Assembly: GCA_903858325.1 (NCBI GenBank)
Contig: CAIOIJ010000060.1
Coordinates: forward strand, 1-40,038
Direction of reading: 5' to 3'
DNA length: 40,038 nucleotides
Origin: an uncultured Actinomycetes bacterium
GTDB lineage: Bacteria; Actinomycetota; Actinomycetes; Nanopelagicales; Nanopelagicaceae
Part shown: piece by piece, positions 1 through 9,280 of the stretch
Numbering within the stretch: position 1 is the stretch's first letter
Layout of the letters: each line of letters begins with the position of its first letter
Notes under the pieces: model-generated
Databases searched by the model: none
Seen by the model: only the letters and a program-made list of their open reading frames with translations
What the model was told of the DNA's origin: nothing
Translations under genes and position numbers: made by a program

Positions 1-879
1 GTAACAGGTACAGGTCGAGTAAAGCGCGGAATGGCAGAGATGCTCAAAGGCGGCGTCATCATGGATGTCGTAACTGCCGATCAAGCAAAGATTGCCGAAG
101 ATGCAGGCGCAGTTGCAGTGATGGCCCTTGAGCGCGTACCAGCAGATATTCGTGCGCAAGGTGGCGTTGCTCGCATGTCCGATCCTGACATGATTGAAAA
201 AATTCAAGCAGCAGTATCCATTCCAGTTATGGCTAAAGCTCGTATCGGTCACTTCGTAGAAGCTCGTATCTTGGAGAGCCTCGGCGTTGATTACATCGAT
301 GAGTCAGAAGTTCTTACTCCAGCTGATTACGAAAACCATATTGATAAGTGGGATTTCAAAGTTCCTTTTGTTTGCGGAGCTACAAATCTTGGAGAAGCAC
401 TTCGTCGTATCAATGAAGGTGCAGCAATGATTCGCTCGAAGGGCGAAGCTGGAACTGGCGATGTATCTAATGCAATGCAACATATGCGCAAGATTGGTGG
501 CGAAATTCGTCGCCTCTCATCAATGCGTGAAGATGAGCTCTACGTTGCAGCTAAAGAGATGCAAGCACCATTTGAATTAGTCAAAGAGGTTGCAGCTAAC
601 GGGAAGCTACCCGTTGTTCTCTTCACTGCTGGCGGAATCGCAACACCTGCTGATGCAGCGCTCATGATGAGCATGGGTGCCGATGGCGTATTCATTGGTT
701 CTGGTATTTTCAAATCTGGTAACCCAGCACAACGCGCAGCAGCGTGCGTAAAGGCAACAACTTTCTTTGACGATCCAAAAGTCTTAGCCCAAGTTTCGCG
801 CGGCCTCGGCGATGCAATGGTTGGAATCAACGTTGCAGATCTTCCAGCACCGCACCGTCTTGCCGACCGCGGTTGGTAA
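1..879 (+). CDS. pdxS: PLP synthase subunit PdxS (5' partial)
   Basis: PdxS is the synthase subunit of the deoxyxylulose-5-phosphate-independent pyridoxal 5'-phosphate (PLP) synthase. It makes PLP from ribose 5-phosphate, glyceraldehyde 3-phosphate and ammonia supplied by PdxT. The reading frame is already open at base 1 and encodes the family's N-terminal motif [17 protein letters not shown], so the true start lies upstream of the window; the ATG at 31 is internal. The Schiff-base lysine in VMAKARIGH is at 235-237, and the phosphate-binding [11 protein letters not shown] and [10 protein letters not shown] motifs are present. The C-terminus is complete. pdxT follows after 9 nt, so the two subunits are probably co-expressed. 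Identification is very secure because the family is highly conserved. Confidence 0.97.
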   Translation, partial: VTGTGRVKRGMAEMLKGGVIMDVVTADQAKIAEDAGAVAVMALERVPADIRAQGGVARMSDPDMIEKIQAAVSIPVMAKARIGHFVEARILESLGVDYIDESEVLTPADYENHIDKWDFKVPFVCGATNLGEALRRINEGAAMIRSKGEAGTGDVSNAMQHMRKIGGEIRRLSSMREDELYVAAKEMQAPFELVKEVAANGKLPVVLFTAGGIATPADAALMMSMGADGVFIGSGIFKSGNPAQRAAACVKATTFFDDPKVLAQVSRGLGDAMVGINVADLPAPHRLADRGW

Positions 880-888
880 TAATTTCTG

Positions 889-1506
889 ATGAAGGTTGGT
901 GTACTCGCACTTCAAGGTGATGTGCGCGAACACGTTAGTTCTCTCATTGCCTGCGGTGTAAATCCATCGGCGATACGCAGAATCGAAGAATTAGAAGCTA
1001 TTGACGCGCTTATTATTCCTGGTGGTGAATCAACAACGATTGCGCAATTAGCAGAGCACTATGAATTACTGCTTCCCATACGCGCGCGAATCAACAAAGG
1101 TATGCCGGTTTATGGTTCATGTGCAGGAATGATTCTCCTTGCCGATCGTGTTCTTGATGCAGTAGATGGTCAGAAAACTTTTGGCGGATTAGATATCACT
1201 GTTCGTCGAAATGCTTTTGGTCGCCAAGTGGATTCATTTGAAAGTGATATTGAATTTGGCGATGGTGGCAGCGAAAAAGTTCATGCAGTATTTATTCGAG
1301 CTCCGTGGGTTGAAGAGATCGGAAAAGATATTAAAATATTGGCAAGCGTTATAGGCCCTGATGCAAAATCTCATCCTGTCGCAGTCCGTGGCGGCAATCT
1401 ATTTGCAACTTCATTTCATCCCGAACTTACGGGAGACCATCGAGTACATCGCTATTTCATAGAAGAAATCGCTCGTCCTGCCCTAGTTCGGGGTGGGCTC
1501 AGATAG
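889..1506 (+). CDS. pdxT: PLP synthase glutaminase subunit PdxT
   Basis: PdxT is the class I glutamine amidotransferase that hydrolyses glutamine and channels ammonia to PdxS. The 205-residue product has family length. It begins with MKVGVLALQGDVREH, has the oxyanion/substrate motif PGGESTTI, the nucleophile Cys78 in GSCAGMI, and the His177-x-Glu179 pair in SFHPELT, which completes the Cys-His-Glu triad. It lies 9 nt after pdxS on the same strand. No clear Shine-Dalgarno precedes the ATG, so translation may be coupled to pdxS. Confidence 0.97.
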   Translation: MKVGVLALQGDVREHVSSLIACGVNPSAIRRIEELEAIDALIIPGGESTTIAQLAEHYELLLPIRARINKGMPVYGSCAGMILLADRVLDAVDGQKTFGGLDITVRRNAFGRQVDSFESDIEFGDGGSEKVHAVFIRAPWVEEIGKDIKILASVIGPDAKSHPVAVRGGNLFATSFHPELTGDHRVHRYFIEEIARPALVRGGLR

Positions 1507-1513
1507 TTTGCGA

Positions 1514-1519
1514 TAAAGT
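1514..1519 (+). promoter_or_regulatory. candidate -10 element for yebC-ruvCAB
   Basis: The hexamer TAAAGT in the 44-nt pdxT-yebC gap fits the actinobacterial -10 pattern TANNNT. It would place a transcription start near 1526, about 25 nt before the yebC ATG, leaving room for the GAGGTG Shine-Dalgarno. The same hexamer is the best -10 candidate ahead of pyrR. No convincing -35 is visible, so this is a candidate only. Confidence 0.35.
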
Positions 1520-1550
1520 AAGCCCAGTTCAAAACAAGTGAGGTGTGTAC

Positions 1551-2303
1551 ATGTCAGGCCATTCCAAGTGGGCAACGACCAAGCATAAGAAGGCCATTAC
1601 TGATGGTCGCCGCGCAAAGTCTTTTGCCAAACTCATCAAGGGAATTGAAGTTGCTTCACGCAATGGCGGTCCTGACGTTGATGGAAATCCAACGCTTTTC
1701 GATGCGATCGCTAAAGCTAAAAAAGCTTCAATGCCAGCCGACAATATTGCCAGAGCAGTAAAACGCGGCGCGGGCCTCGAGTCAGGCGGCGCTGACTGGC
1801 AGACAATTATGTACGAGGGTTACGGCCCTAACGGTGTTGCAATAATGATTGAGTGTTTATCTGATAATCGCAATCGCGCTGCATCCGAAGTTCGCGTGGC
1901 AGTAACACGCAACGGTGGAAATATGGCAGATCCAGGATCAGTCTCATATCTTTTCAATCGCAAAGGCGTAATTATCGTCTCTAAAAATGGCGGGATCACC
2001 GAAGATAAAGTTTTAGAAGCGGTCCTTGAAGTTGGCGCTGAAGAAGTAAATGACATGGGCGAAGCATTTGAAGTTGTTTGCGAAGCTAGCGATTTAGTTC
2101 CGGTACGTAGCGCGCTGCAAGGTGCTGGCATTGATTATGAATCAGCAGACTCCTCATTCTTGCCTTCAATGTCTATCCCACTCGATGCCGATGGAGCTGC
2201 GAAAGTTTTTGCGCTTATTGATGCAATCGAAGAGCTCGATGATGTTCAAAATGTTTACAGTAATTTCGATGTATCTGATGAGGTTATGGCGAGTTTGGGA
2301 TGA
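1551..2303 (+). CDS. yebC: YebC/PmpR-family (TACO1-like) protein
   Basis: This 250-residue protein belongs to the YebC family, originally described as DNA-binding regulators; some members are now linked to relief of ribosome stalling, as for mitochondrial TACO1. The N-terminal signature [14 protein letters not shown] is exact for the family, followed by the [16 protein letters not shown] and YEGYGPNG motifs. I chose the ATG at 1551 over the GTG at 1545 because the family starts at MSGHSKW and a GAGGTG ribosome site lies just upstream. The stop overlaps the ruvC start as ATGA. The yebC-ruvC-ruvA-ruvB order is widespread in bacteria. Role beyond the family name is not shown by sequence. Confidence 0.95.
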   Translation: MSGHSKWATTKHKKAITDGRRAKSFAKLIKGIEVASRNGGPDVDGNPTLFDAIAKAKKASMPADNIARAVKRGAGLESGGADWQTIMYEGYGPNGVAIMIECLSDNRNRAASEVRVAVTRNGGNMADPGSVSYLFNRKGVIIVSKNGGITEDKVLEAVLEVGAEEVNDMGEAFEVVCEASDLVPVRSALQGAGIDYESADSSFLPSMSIPLDADGAAKVFALIDAIEELDDVQNVYSNFDVSDEVMASLG

Positions 2304-2839
2304 AAGTTTTGGGAGTTGACCCAGGGCTCACTCGTTGCGGCATAGGAATTGTCGAAGGAGCAACAGGTACGCAACTCTCACTCGTCGGTGTTGGGGTTAT
2401 TCAAACCCCAACGGATATTGCGCTGGAAATGCGATTGCTGGATTTAGATCGTCAATTGGGTGAATGGATAAATCTTTATTCTCCCGATGTCATTGCAGTG
2501 GAGCGCGTTTTTTCACAACACAACTTACGCACTGTTATGGGTACGGGGCAAGCAGCAGGTGTCGCACTTTTGCTAGCTGCCAAAGCCGGCATCCCTGTTG
2601 TGATGCACACTCCTAGCGAAGTCAAAGCTGCAGTAACGGGCTCGGGACGGGCAAATAAGAAACAAGTTGCCGACATGGTTGTGCATATTTTGAAATTGGA
2701 AAGCGCTCCCAAACCTGTCGATAGCACTGATGCACTTGCACTAGCTATTTGTAATATTTGGCGAGGCAGTGCAAATACAAAAATTGCTACTGCAGTAGAG
2801 GCAGAGAAATCACGACTGCGTAAGTTGCGCGCACGATGA
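2300..2839 (+). CDS. ruvC: Holliday junction endodeoxyribonuclease RuvC
   Basis: RuvC is the Mg-dependent resolvase that nicks Holliday junctions symmetrically during recombinational repair, acting with the RuvAB branch-migration motor. The 179-residue product carries the four acidic catalytic positions of the RNase H-like fold: Asp7 (VLGVDPGL), Glu68 (IAVERVF), and Asp141 and Asp144 ([13 protein letters not shown]). It overlaps yebC and ruvA by ATGA at its two ends, implying coupled translation of yebC-ruvC-ruvA. Confidence 0.97.
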   Translation: MKVLGVDPGLTRCGIGIVEGATGTQLSLVGVGVIQTPTDIALEMRLLDLDRQLGEWINLYSPDVIAVERVFSQHNLRTVMGTGQAAGVALLLAAKAGIPVVMHTPSEVKAAVTGSGRANKKQVADMVVHILKLESAPKPVDSTDALALAICNIWRGSANTKIATAVEAEKSRLRKLRAR

Positions 2840-3447
2840 TTTCACTTCTCAATGGCACAGTGCGTTCTATCGCAAATGAGCGAGTTATTCTGGAAGTACA
2901 AGGCGTGGGATATTCGTTGCTGATTACTAGCGCCACTAGTGCATCTTTGACTATGGGATCACCCGCCATCTTGCACACGTCGTTAGTAGTGCGTGAAGAT
3001 TCACTCACTCTTTTTGGTTTCTTAGATGAAGAAAGCAAAAATGTTTTTGAGCTACTGCAGACGGTTTCTGGCGTTGGTCCGAAAGTTGCACTCTCAATAT
3101 TGGGTTCGCTATCACTAGAAGATTTAGCACGGGCAATAGCGCAAGAAAATGTAGGAGTCATTGAGAAAGTTCCGGGTATTGGCAAAAAGGGTGCGCAGCG
3201 CATGATTCTAGAGTTGAAGGGAAAGATGGCGCGCACAAGTTCTCACGCATCGCAATTGATGCATCAACCGCCGTGGCGCGAGCAACTTACCAGCGCTCTT
3301 GTCTCTTTGGGCTTTGCACCAAAAGATTCTGATAATGCAATTAGTTCATTAGTTGCACGTCTTCAAAGCGAGGGGATTGATCCCGCAACCGTTGCACTTG
3401 GTGATTTGCTCAAGGATGCACTTGCTAATGGAAAAGGTGCACGTTAA
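2836..3447 (+). CDS. ruvA: Holliday junction branch migration protein RuvA
   Basis: RuvA forms a tetramer that holds the four-way junction in a square-planar form and loads the RuvB motor. The 203-residue product has the N-terminal OB-fold ([12 protein letters not shown] through the [11 protein letters not shown] motif), two helix-hairpin-helix motifs ([13 protein letters not shown] and [13 protein letters not shown]), and a C-terminal RuvB-binding domain ([14 protein letters not shown]). The start overlaps the ruvC stop. ruvB begins 2 nt after its stop. Confidence 0.97.
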   Translation: MISLLNGTVRSIANERVILEVQGVGYSLLITSATSASLTMGSPAILHTSLVVREDSLTLFGFLDEESKNVFELLQTVSGVGPKVALSILGSLSLEDLARAIAQENVGVIEKVPGIGKKGAQRMILELKGKMARTSSHASQLMHQPPWREQLTSALVSLGFAPKDSDNAISSLVARLQSEGIDPATVALGDLLKDALANGKGAR

Positions 3448-3449
3448 CA

Positions 3450-4496
3450 ATGGAGAATTCAGAAGAGCGTTTGGTAGCTGCAGAATCGCGCGGAGAAGAG
3501 TCAGTGCTTGAAAATGCATTGCGACCAAAAAATCTCAAAGAATTCATTGGACAAGAGCGCGTACGTGAGCAAATTGATGTATTACTTTCTGCTGCGCGCC
3601 AACGTGGTGCAAGTGCAGATCACATCTTGCTCTCTGGTCCACCAGGTTTAGGTAAAACTACATTGGCACTCATTCTCGCTAGCGAAATGGATACACCAAT
3701 TCGCATCACGAGCGGGCCCGCAATCACACATGCGGGTGATTTAGCAGCAATCCTTTCCTCATTAGTTGAAGGAGAAATTCTTTTCCTCGACGAAATACAT
3801 CGCTTGCCACGCCCTGCTGAAGAACTCCTTTACTTAGCAATGGAAGATTTTCGTGTCGATGTCGTAGTTGGTAAAGGTCCAGGCGCAACGGCAATTCCTT
3901 TGCAACTCCCGCATTTCACATTAGTCGGTGCAACAACGCGCGCTGGTTTGTTGCCAAGTCCATTACGTGATCGATTTGGTTTCACCGCCCATCTCGATTT
4001 TTATCAAGAGAGCGAATTAGAGAGAGTCCTAGTTCGCAGCGCCAAATTATTAGGTGTCACGATCGATACGAAGGCAGTCAGTGAAATTGCCAGACGTTCT
4101 CGGGGAACGCCACGTATTGCTAATCGCTTATTGCGACGTGTGCGTGACTATGCCCAAGTTCAGGGCAGCTCTTCAATTACCCTCCTTGATGCACGAAATG
4201 CTCTTGAGATTTATGAAGTAGATGAGATTGGTTTAGATCGACTCGATAGAGCAGTTCTCATCGCCCTCATCGAAAGATTCAATGGGGGACCGGTAGGTCT
4301 TTCAACGCTGGCAATTGCAGTGGGCGAAGAGATTGAAACTGTGGAATCAGTGGCTGAGCCATTCTTGGTCCGCAATGGATTTATGGCGAGAACTCCTCGT
4401 GGCCGAATCGCAACGGCGTTGGGTTGGAGCCATATAGGACGAACACCACCTGCGGGAATTGCGACCCTTTTCGACACACCTGCACCTGATGCCTAG
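3450..4496 (+). CDS. ruvB: Holliday junction branch migration ATPase RuvB
   Basis: RuvB is the AAA+ hexameric motor that pumps DNA through the RuvA-bound junction. The 348-residue protein has the N-terminal [15 protein letters not shown] motif, Walker A GPPGLGKT at residues 63-70, Walker [10 protein letters not shown], sensor 1 GATTRAG, arginine-finger region [10 protein letters not shown], and a C-terminal winged helix ending in TPRGRIAT. It ends only 11 nt before secD. In many bacteria yajC sits between ruvB and secD; here there is no room for it. Confidence 0.97.
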   Translation: MENSEERLVAAESRGEESVLENALRPKNLKEFIGQERVREQIDVLLSAARQRGASADHILLSGPPGLGKTTLALILASEMDTPIRITSGPAITHAGDLAAILSSLVEGEILFLDEIHRLPRPAEELLYLAMEDFRVDVVVGKGPGATAIPLQLPHFTLVGATTRAGLLPSPLRDRFGFTAHLDFYQESELERVLVRSAKLLGVTIDTKAVSEIARRSRGTPRIANRLLRRVRDYAQVQGSSSITLLDARNALEIYEVDEIGLDRLDRAVLIALIERFNGGPVGLSTLAIAVGEEIETVESVAEPFLVRNGFMARTPRGRIATALGWSHIGRTPPAGIATLFDTPAPDA

Positions 4497-4499
4497 ACT
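4494..4499 (+). promoter_or_regulatory. candidate -10 for leaderless secD transcript
   Basis: TAGACT overlaps the ruvB stop codon and ends 8 nt before the secD ATG. The intervening bases are CTCCTCCT, the opposite of a Shine-Dalgarno, so a leaderless transcript starting at or beside the ATG is a reasonable reading. No -35 is recognised. Confidence 0.4.
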
Positions 4500-4507
4500 C
4501 TCCTCCT

Positions 4508-6028
4508 ATGTCTACAACTATTAAACCCGTCAAGACGACTGCCCGCCCAGGACGAACTCTGGCAATTCTGGCGCTCGTACTCTTCGCATTACTCGGTGCA
4601 GTCTTTATCCAAGGCGCTACTGCGGTTCGCTTAGGTCTGGATCTACGAGGTGGAACGAGTGTCACTCTTCAACCACGTATAGCTCCGGGTGAGAGCGGAA
4701 AAGTTACGAACGAAGCGATTGATCAGGCAGTTTCAATTATTCGCCAACGCGTTAACTCATTAGGTGTTGCCGAGAGCGAAGTAACTGCGCAAGGAAGCGG
4801 AATCAATCGTCAGATTGTTATCTCTGTACCTGGTGATACAGGTCGACGTGTTGTTGAATTAGTTGGACAGACAGCAGAATTACGATTTAGACAAGTACTT
4901 GCTGAAACTTCCGGTACGCCAAATCCTTCAGATACTTCCACTGCTGCTACACCAGTAAGTGGAGTAGCACCTGATGTAAATGCACGTTATGCAAAATTGG
5001 ATTGTTCGATCGCAGAAAATCGTCAGGGCACAGGCAGCGATATCGCAACTGATGCCATCGTTTCCTGTAGCCGATCCGGTGCAAATAAATACATTCTTGC
5101 TCCAGCTGAAGTTCTTGGACGCGAAGTTGCAAAAGCATCTGCAGGTATCGACACACAAGGTGGAAGCGCTTGGTATGTATCACTTGTTTTCAATGGTGAA
5201 GGTACAAAGGCATTCGGTGCACTCACTACTCGTGTTACATCTTTGACTTCACCACTCAATCAAGTTGCAATCGTTCTCGATGGTCTTGTCGTATCAGCAC
5301 CTCGTATCAACGAAGCGATTCCCTCAGGAAACGCGCAAATCACTGGTAGCTTCTCGCAAACAGAAGCCACAGATTTAGCGAATGTTTTGAAATATGGTGC
5401 TTTGCCACTTGCATTCGATCGCGGCGAAGTTCAACAAATTTCTCCAACTCTAGGTTCTGATCAATTGCGCGCAGGTCTATTAGCTGGCGCACTCGGTCTC
5501 TTCCTTGTTCTTCTTTATTCTGTTTTGTACTACCGAGGTCTTGGTCTCGTAACTGTGGGCTCACTTCTCATCGCAGGAAGCCTTGTTTACTTACTCTTCT
5601 TGCTCCTTGGTAAGTGGATCGGTTTTACTCTTACTTTGGCAGGAATTGCCGGCGCCATTGTTTCCATCGGTATTACTGCTGACTCCTTCATTGTTTACTT
5701 CGAACGTATTCGAGATGAAGTGCGTGAAGGACGTTCATTGCGCTCTGCAGTAGAAACAGGTTGGTCACGAGCACGCCGCACAATTATCGTTGCTGACTTT
5801 GTATCGATTATTGCCTCTGTACTGCTCTACTTCTTTGCAGTTGGTGGCGTTCGAGGTTTCGCTTTCACTCTCGGGCTTACAACACTTATCGACCTCGTTG
5901 TTGTATTCACATTCACTAAACCAATTGTGACCGTGATTGCCAAACTCAATTTCTATAGTTCGGGTCATCCGCTCTCTGGCTTCTCGGCTAAGAGCCTCGG
6001 AACAATTTCTGCACCAAAGGAGGCATAA
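4508..6028 (+). CDS. secD: protein translocase subunit SecD
   Basis: SecD pairs with SecF in the membrane and uses the proton gradient to help pull secreted proteins through SecYEG. The 506-residue protein has one N-terminal transmembrane segment (about residues 17-37), the LGLDLRGGTSVTL motif, a periplasmic-type domain with RQRVNSLGVAE, the VLDGLVVSAPRI and GALPLAF motifs, and a C-terminal bundle of about five membrane helices. It carries the SDF-family motifs GIAGAIVSIGITADSFIVYF and FERIRDE. The linker around residues 130-170 is rich in Thr, Ser and Pro. secF follows after 2 nt with a strong ribosome-binding site. No Shine-Dalgarno precedes the secD ATG. Confidence 0.96.
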   Translation: MSTTIKPVKTTARPGRTLAILALVLFALLGAVFIQGATAVRLGLDLRGGTSVTLQPRIAPGESGKVTNEAIDQAVSIIRQRVNSLGVAESEVTAQGSGINRQIVISVPGDTGRRVVELVGQTAELRFRQVLAETSGTPNPSDTSTAATPVSGVAPDVNARYAKLDCSIAENRQGTGSDIATDAIVSCSRSGANKYILAPAEVLGREVAKASAGIDTQGGSAWYVSLVFNGEGTKAFGALTTRVTSLTSPLNQVAIVLDGLVVSAPRINEAIPSGNAQITGSFSQTEATDLANVLKYGALPLAFDRGEVQQISPTLGSDQLRAGLLAGALGLFLVLLYSVLYYRGLGLVTVGSLLIAGSLVYLLFLLLGKWIGFTLTLAGIAGAIVSIGITADSFIVYFERIRDEVREGRSLRSAVETGWSRARRTIIVADFVSIIASVLLYFFAVGGVRGFAFTLGLTTLIDLVVVFTFTKPIVTVIAKLNFYSSGHPLSGFSAKSLGTISAPKEA

Positions 6029-6030
6029 CA

Positions 6031-7104
6031 ATGTCATCACTTTCAGGTCTAGGTGGTCGTCTATATCGCGGTGAAACATCGGTAGATTTCATCGGAAAGC
6101 GCCGTCGTTGGTATGCAATCTCAGCACTATTAATTCTTGCCTCTATTGGTGCACTTGCCATCCAAGGCTTACACCTTGGTCTTGAATTCAAAGGCGGTTC
6201 TTCATACATCGTTACTAAAGCTGGCATTACAGTTGAAGATGCACGTGCTGCAGTTGAATCAACTGGTATTCCAGGAGAGACAATTATTCAAAAGATCGGA
6301 AGCGAAAAGGTCCGAGTACAAACTGGCTCACTCACCAATGCGCAGTCCAATCAAGTTCAAGATGTTCTAGCAAGTAAATTTGGCGTTTCAGTAGATTCAA
6401 TTGATACGCAAATTGTTGGACCATCATGGGGTAAGGAAATTACGCGTAAAGCTCTCTACGGACTTATTGGTTTTATCGTCGTGGTAATGCTCTACCTTGC
6501 AATGGCTTTCGAACCAAAAATGGCCGTTGCTGCAATTATTGCCGTGGTGCATGACGTATTTATCACCGTTGGAATTTATGCGCTTGTTGGATTTGATGTT
6601 ACTCCAGCCACAGTTATTGGTTTCCTAACAATCCTTGGATATTCACTCTATGACACAGTCGTTGTCTTCGATAAAGTCCGTGAAAATACACGCACTATTA
6701 CTGCTACATCGAAGAGTACGTACTCCCAAGCCGCAAACCTTGCGGTCAATCAGACGCTTGTGCGTTCATTCAATACTTCATTGATCGCACTTCTACCTGT
6801 TGGTTCGATTCTTTTTGTCGGTGCTGGTTTGCTAGGAGCTGGAACCCTCAAGGATCTTTCTCTTGCACTCTTTATCGGTCTTGCAACAGGAACATATTCA
6901 TCAATCTTTATTGCAACTCCAATTCTTGCTGTGCTGCGTGAACGCGAACCTGCAATGGTCGCACTCGCTAAGCGCGTCAATGCACGTGGGGGAGGCGCGC
7001 CATCAACAGATAGCGCAGTTGCTGCAATGGGCCCAATGGGTTCAACAATTGTGAAAGAACGCCGCGGTCCCCGCAATCAACCTAAGCGAAAAGGTCGCAA
7101 GTAG
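6031..7104 (+). CDS. secF: protein translocase subunit SecF
   Basis: SecF is the partner of SecD in the Sec translocase accessory complex. The 357-residue protein shows the first membrane helix (about residues 28-48), the GLEFKGGSSYIV motif equivalent to the SecD GLDLRGG motif, a soluble domain, then five helices including TILGYSLYDTVVVFDKVREN. The C-terminal tail is basic (RRGPRNQPKRKGRK), as is common in actinobacterial SecF. A perfect AGGAGG at 6019-6024, inside the end of secD, serves the ATG at 6031. Confidence 0.96.
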   Translation: MSSLSGLGGRLYRGETSVDFIGKRRRWYAISALLILASIGALAIQGLHLGLEFKGGSSYIVTKAGITVEDARAAVESTGIPGETIIQKIGSEKVRVQTGSLTNAQSNQVQDVLASKFGVSVDSIDTQIVGPSWGKEITRKALYGLIGFIVVVMLYLAMAFEPKMAVAAIIAVVHDVFITVGIYALVGFDVTPATVIGFLTILGYSLYDTVVVFDKVRENTRTITATSKSTYSQAANLAVNQTLVRSFNTSLIALLPVGSILFVGAGLLGAGTLKDLSLALFIGLATGTYSSIFIATPILAVLREREPAMVALAKRVNARGGGAPSTDSAVAAMGPMGSTIVKERRGPRNQPKRKGRK

Positions 7105-7117
7105 GGACGTGTTCTAA

Positions 7118-9280
7118 ATGGATACTTTGATTGCACCGATTCTGCGTGCACTCAAAGAAAATCATGCAAATGCGCCACTCGATAGCGTTGAGCGAGCTTT
7201 CGTTGTTGCCGAAAAAGCGCACGAAGGCCAGCTTCGCAAATCTGGTGACCGCTACATCACGCATCCAGTTGCCGTTGCAGAAATACTTGCAGAACTTGGA
7301 CTCAATCCGCCAACGATTATTGCTGCGTTGCTGCATGACACAGTAGAAGATACGCCTTATTCACTTGATCAATTGCGCGCAGACTTCGGCGATGAAATTG
7401 CATCTCTTGTTGATGGAGTAACAAAGTTAGACAAGCTCACATATGGACCTACTGCCGAAGCTGAAACCGTTCGCAAAATGGTAGTTGCGATGTCGCGAGA
7501 TATTCGCGTGTTAGTGATCAAGCTTGCAGATCGGTTGCACAATGCGCGAACTTGGAAATATGTATCTGCGGAAAACGCCGAACGCAAAGCGCGTGAAACT
7601 TTAGATATTTATGCACCCCTTGCGCATCGCCTGGGAATGAATGCAATCAAATGGGAACTAGAAGATCTCTCCTTTGCAGTTCTTGAGCCAAAAAAGTATG
7701 AAGAGATTGCTCGATTAGTAGCGGAGCGTTCACCTGCTCGACAGGCCTTGAGTGAAGATGTGATTACTTTAGTCCGTGAAGATTTACTTCGCGATGGTAT
7801 TGAAGCAACTGTTACAGGTCGTCAAAAACACTTTTTCAGCGTCTATCAAAAGATGGTTGTACGTGGACGCGATTTCAATGACATTTATGATCTGGTAGGA
7901 ATTCGTGTATTAGTCAACGATGTTCGTGATTGTTATGCCGTATTGGGATCGATTCACGCGCGATGGAGTCCAGTACCTGGGCGTTTCAAAGATTACATAG
8001 CCATGCCAAAGTTCAATCTATATCAGTCATTACATACGACGGTTATTGGCCCTACGGGCAAAGCAATTGAAATTCAGATTCGTACCTATGACATGCATTC
8101 GCGTGCAGAGTTCGGTATCGCTGCACACTGGAAATATAAGCAGGGGAGTGAGAGCAACTCTTCATCACCTGAAATGCTGTGGTTGCGCCAACTTCATGAA
8201 TGGCAGAAAGAGACTGAAGACCCTTCAGAGTTTCTTGAAGCGTTGCGTTTTGATTTAGGTTCGCCAGAAGTTTTCGTTTTCACGCCCAAAGGAAGTGTTA
8301 TTGCCCTTCCTGGCGGATCCACACCTGTTGACTTCGCTTACTCAGTGCATACAGATGTTGGAAATCGATGTGCAGGTGCGAAAGTAAATGGTCGCTTGGT
8401 TCCATTGGAGTCAAAACTTGTCAATGGCGACGTAGTCGAAGTTGTAACGAATAAAAGTGATTCGGCGAGTCCAAGTCGAGATTGGCTCAACTTCGTAAAG
8501 AGCCCGCGCGCAAGATCTAAAATCAAAGCATGGTTTAGTAAAGAGCGACGTGAAGAAGCAATTGATGCCGGACGTGAATCCATTGCGCGTCAAATGCGCA
8601 AAGCTGGTTTACCGTTGCAGAAAATATTTGCGGGTCATTCACTTCTTGAATTAGCGCACGAACTACGTTACACCGATATTGAGGCGCTTTATTCTGCAGT
8701 TGGCGACGGTCATGTTTCCGCCGCATCAATCATTGAAAAATTGGTTGCTTCGATGACGGTTGAAGATTCACATCCTGAACCCACTATGGATGCACTTCCT
8801 ACGCACATCACATCCTCGCGCCGTTCAAGTAATGCAGTTGAAGTAATTGGCGTTGGAGATGTTTTGGTAAAACTCGCCCGTTGTTGTACACCAGTTCCTG
8901 GTGATGCAATCATGGGCTTTATTACAAAAGGCAGTGGTGTTTCAATTCACCGCAGCGACTGCATCAATGCCGACGATCTACGTGATACGCAGAGTGAGCG
9001 AATTGTCGAAGTGCGTTGGCGCGCAGGTGCAGCAAGTGTTTTCCTGGTCAATATTCAGGTAGAGGCGCTAGATCGAGCATCGCTTTTGGCCGATGTAACC
9101 CGAACGTTGGCAGATCAGCATGTAAATATTTTGAGTGCAGCTGTGAGTACATCAAAGGATCGAACTGCCTTTTCACGCTTTACATTTGAAATGGCAGATG
9201 CAACGCATCTAGATGCAGTTCTCGGGGCAGTACGCACCATTGAAGGCGTGTACGACGTTTACCGAACAACTAATAATTAG
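7118..9280 (+). CDS. rel: bifunctional (p)ppGpp synthetase/hydrolase Rel
   Basis: Rel makes and degrades the stringent-response alarmone (p)ppGpp. The 720-residue protein has a full long-RSH layout: an N-terminal HD hydrolase domain with His73-Asp74 in HDTVEDT, a synthetase domain with RFKD at 289-292 (the RXKD signature of bifunctional Rel, not the EXDD of RelA) followed by YIAMPKFNLYQSLHTTV, a TGS domain (VFVFTPKGSVIALPGG), a zinc-finger-like region (KLARCCTPVPGDAIMGFIT), and a C-terminal ACT domain (LVNIQVEALDRASLLADV). Actinobacteria usually have apt between secF and rel; here only 13 nt separate them. Its stop overlaps the tail of the convergent DUF349 gene by 4 nt. Confidence 0.97.
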   Translation: MDTLIAPILRALKENHANAPLDSVERAFVVAEKAHEGQLRKSGDRYITHPVAVAEILAELGLNPPTIIAALLHDTVEDTPYSLDQLRADFGDEIASLVDGVTKLDKLTYGPTAEAETVRKMVVAMSRDIRVLVIKLADRLHNARTWKYVSAENAERKARETLDIYAPLAHRLGMNAIKWELEDLSFAVLEPKKYEEIARLVAERSPARQALSEDVITLVREDLLRDGIEATVTGRQKHFFSVYQKMVVRGRDFNDIYDLVGIRVLVNDVRDCYAVLGSIHARWSPVPGRFKDYIAMPKFNLYQSLHTTVIGPTGKAIEIQIRTYDMHSRAEFGIAAHWKYKQGSESNSSSPEMLWLRQLHEWQKETEDPSEFLEALRFDLGSPEVFVFTPKGSVIALPGGSTPVDFAYSVHTDVGNRCAGAKVNGRLVPLESKLVNGDVVEVVTNKSDSASPSRDWLNFVKSPRARSKIKAWFSKERREEAIDAGRESIARQMRKAGLPLQKIFAGHSLLELAHELRYTDIEALYSAVGDGHVSAASIIEKLVASMTVEDSHPEPTMDALPTHITSSRRSSNAVEVIGVGDVLVKLARCCTPVPGDAIMGFITKGSGVSIHRSDCINADDLRDTQSERIVEVRWRAGAASVFLVNIQVEALDRASLLADVTRTLADQHVNILSAAVSTSKDRTAFSRFTFEMADATHLDAVLGAVRTIEGVYDVYRTTNN

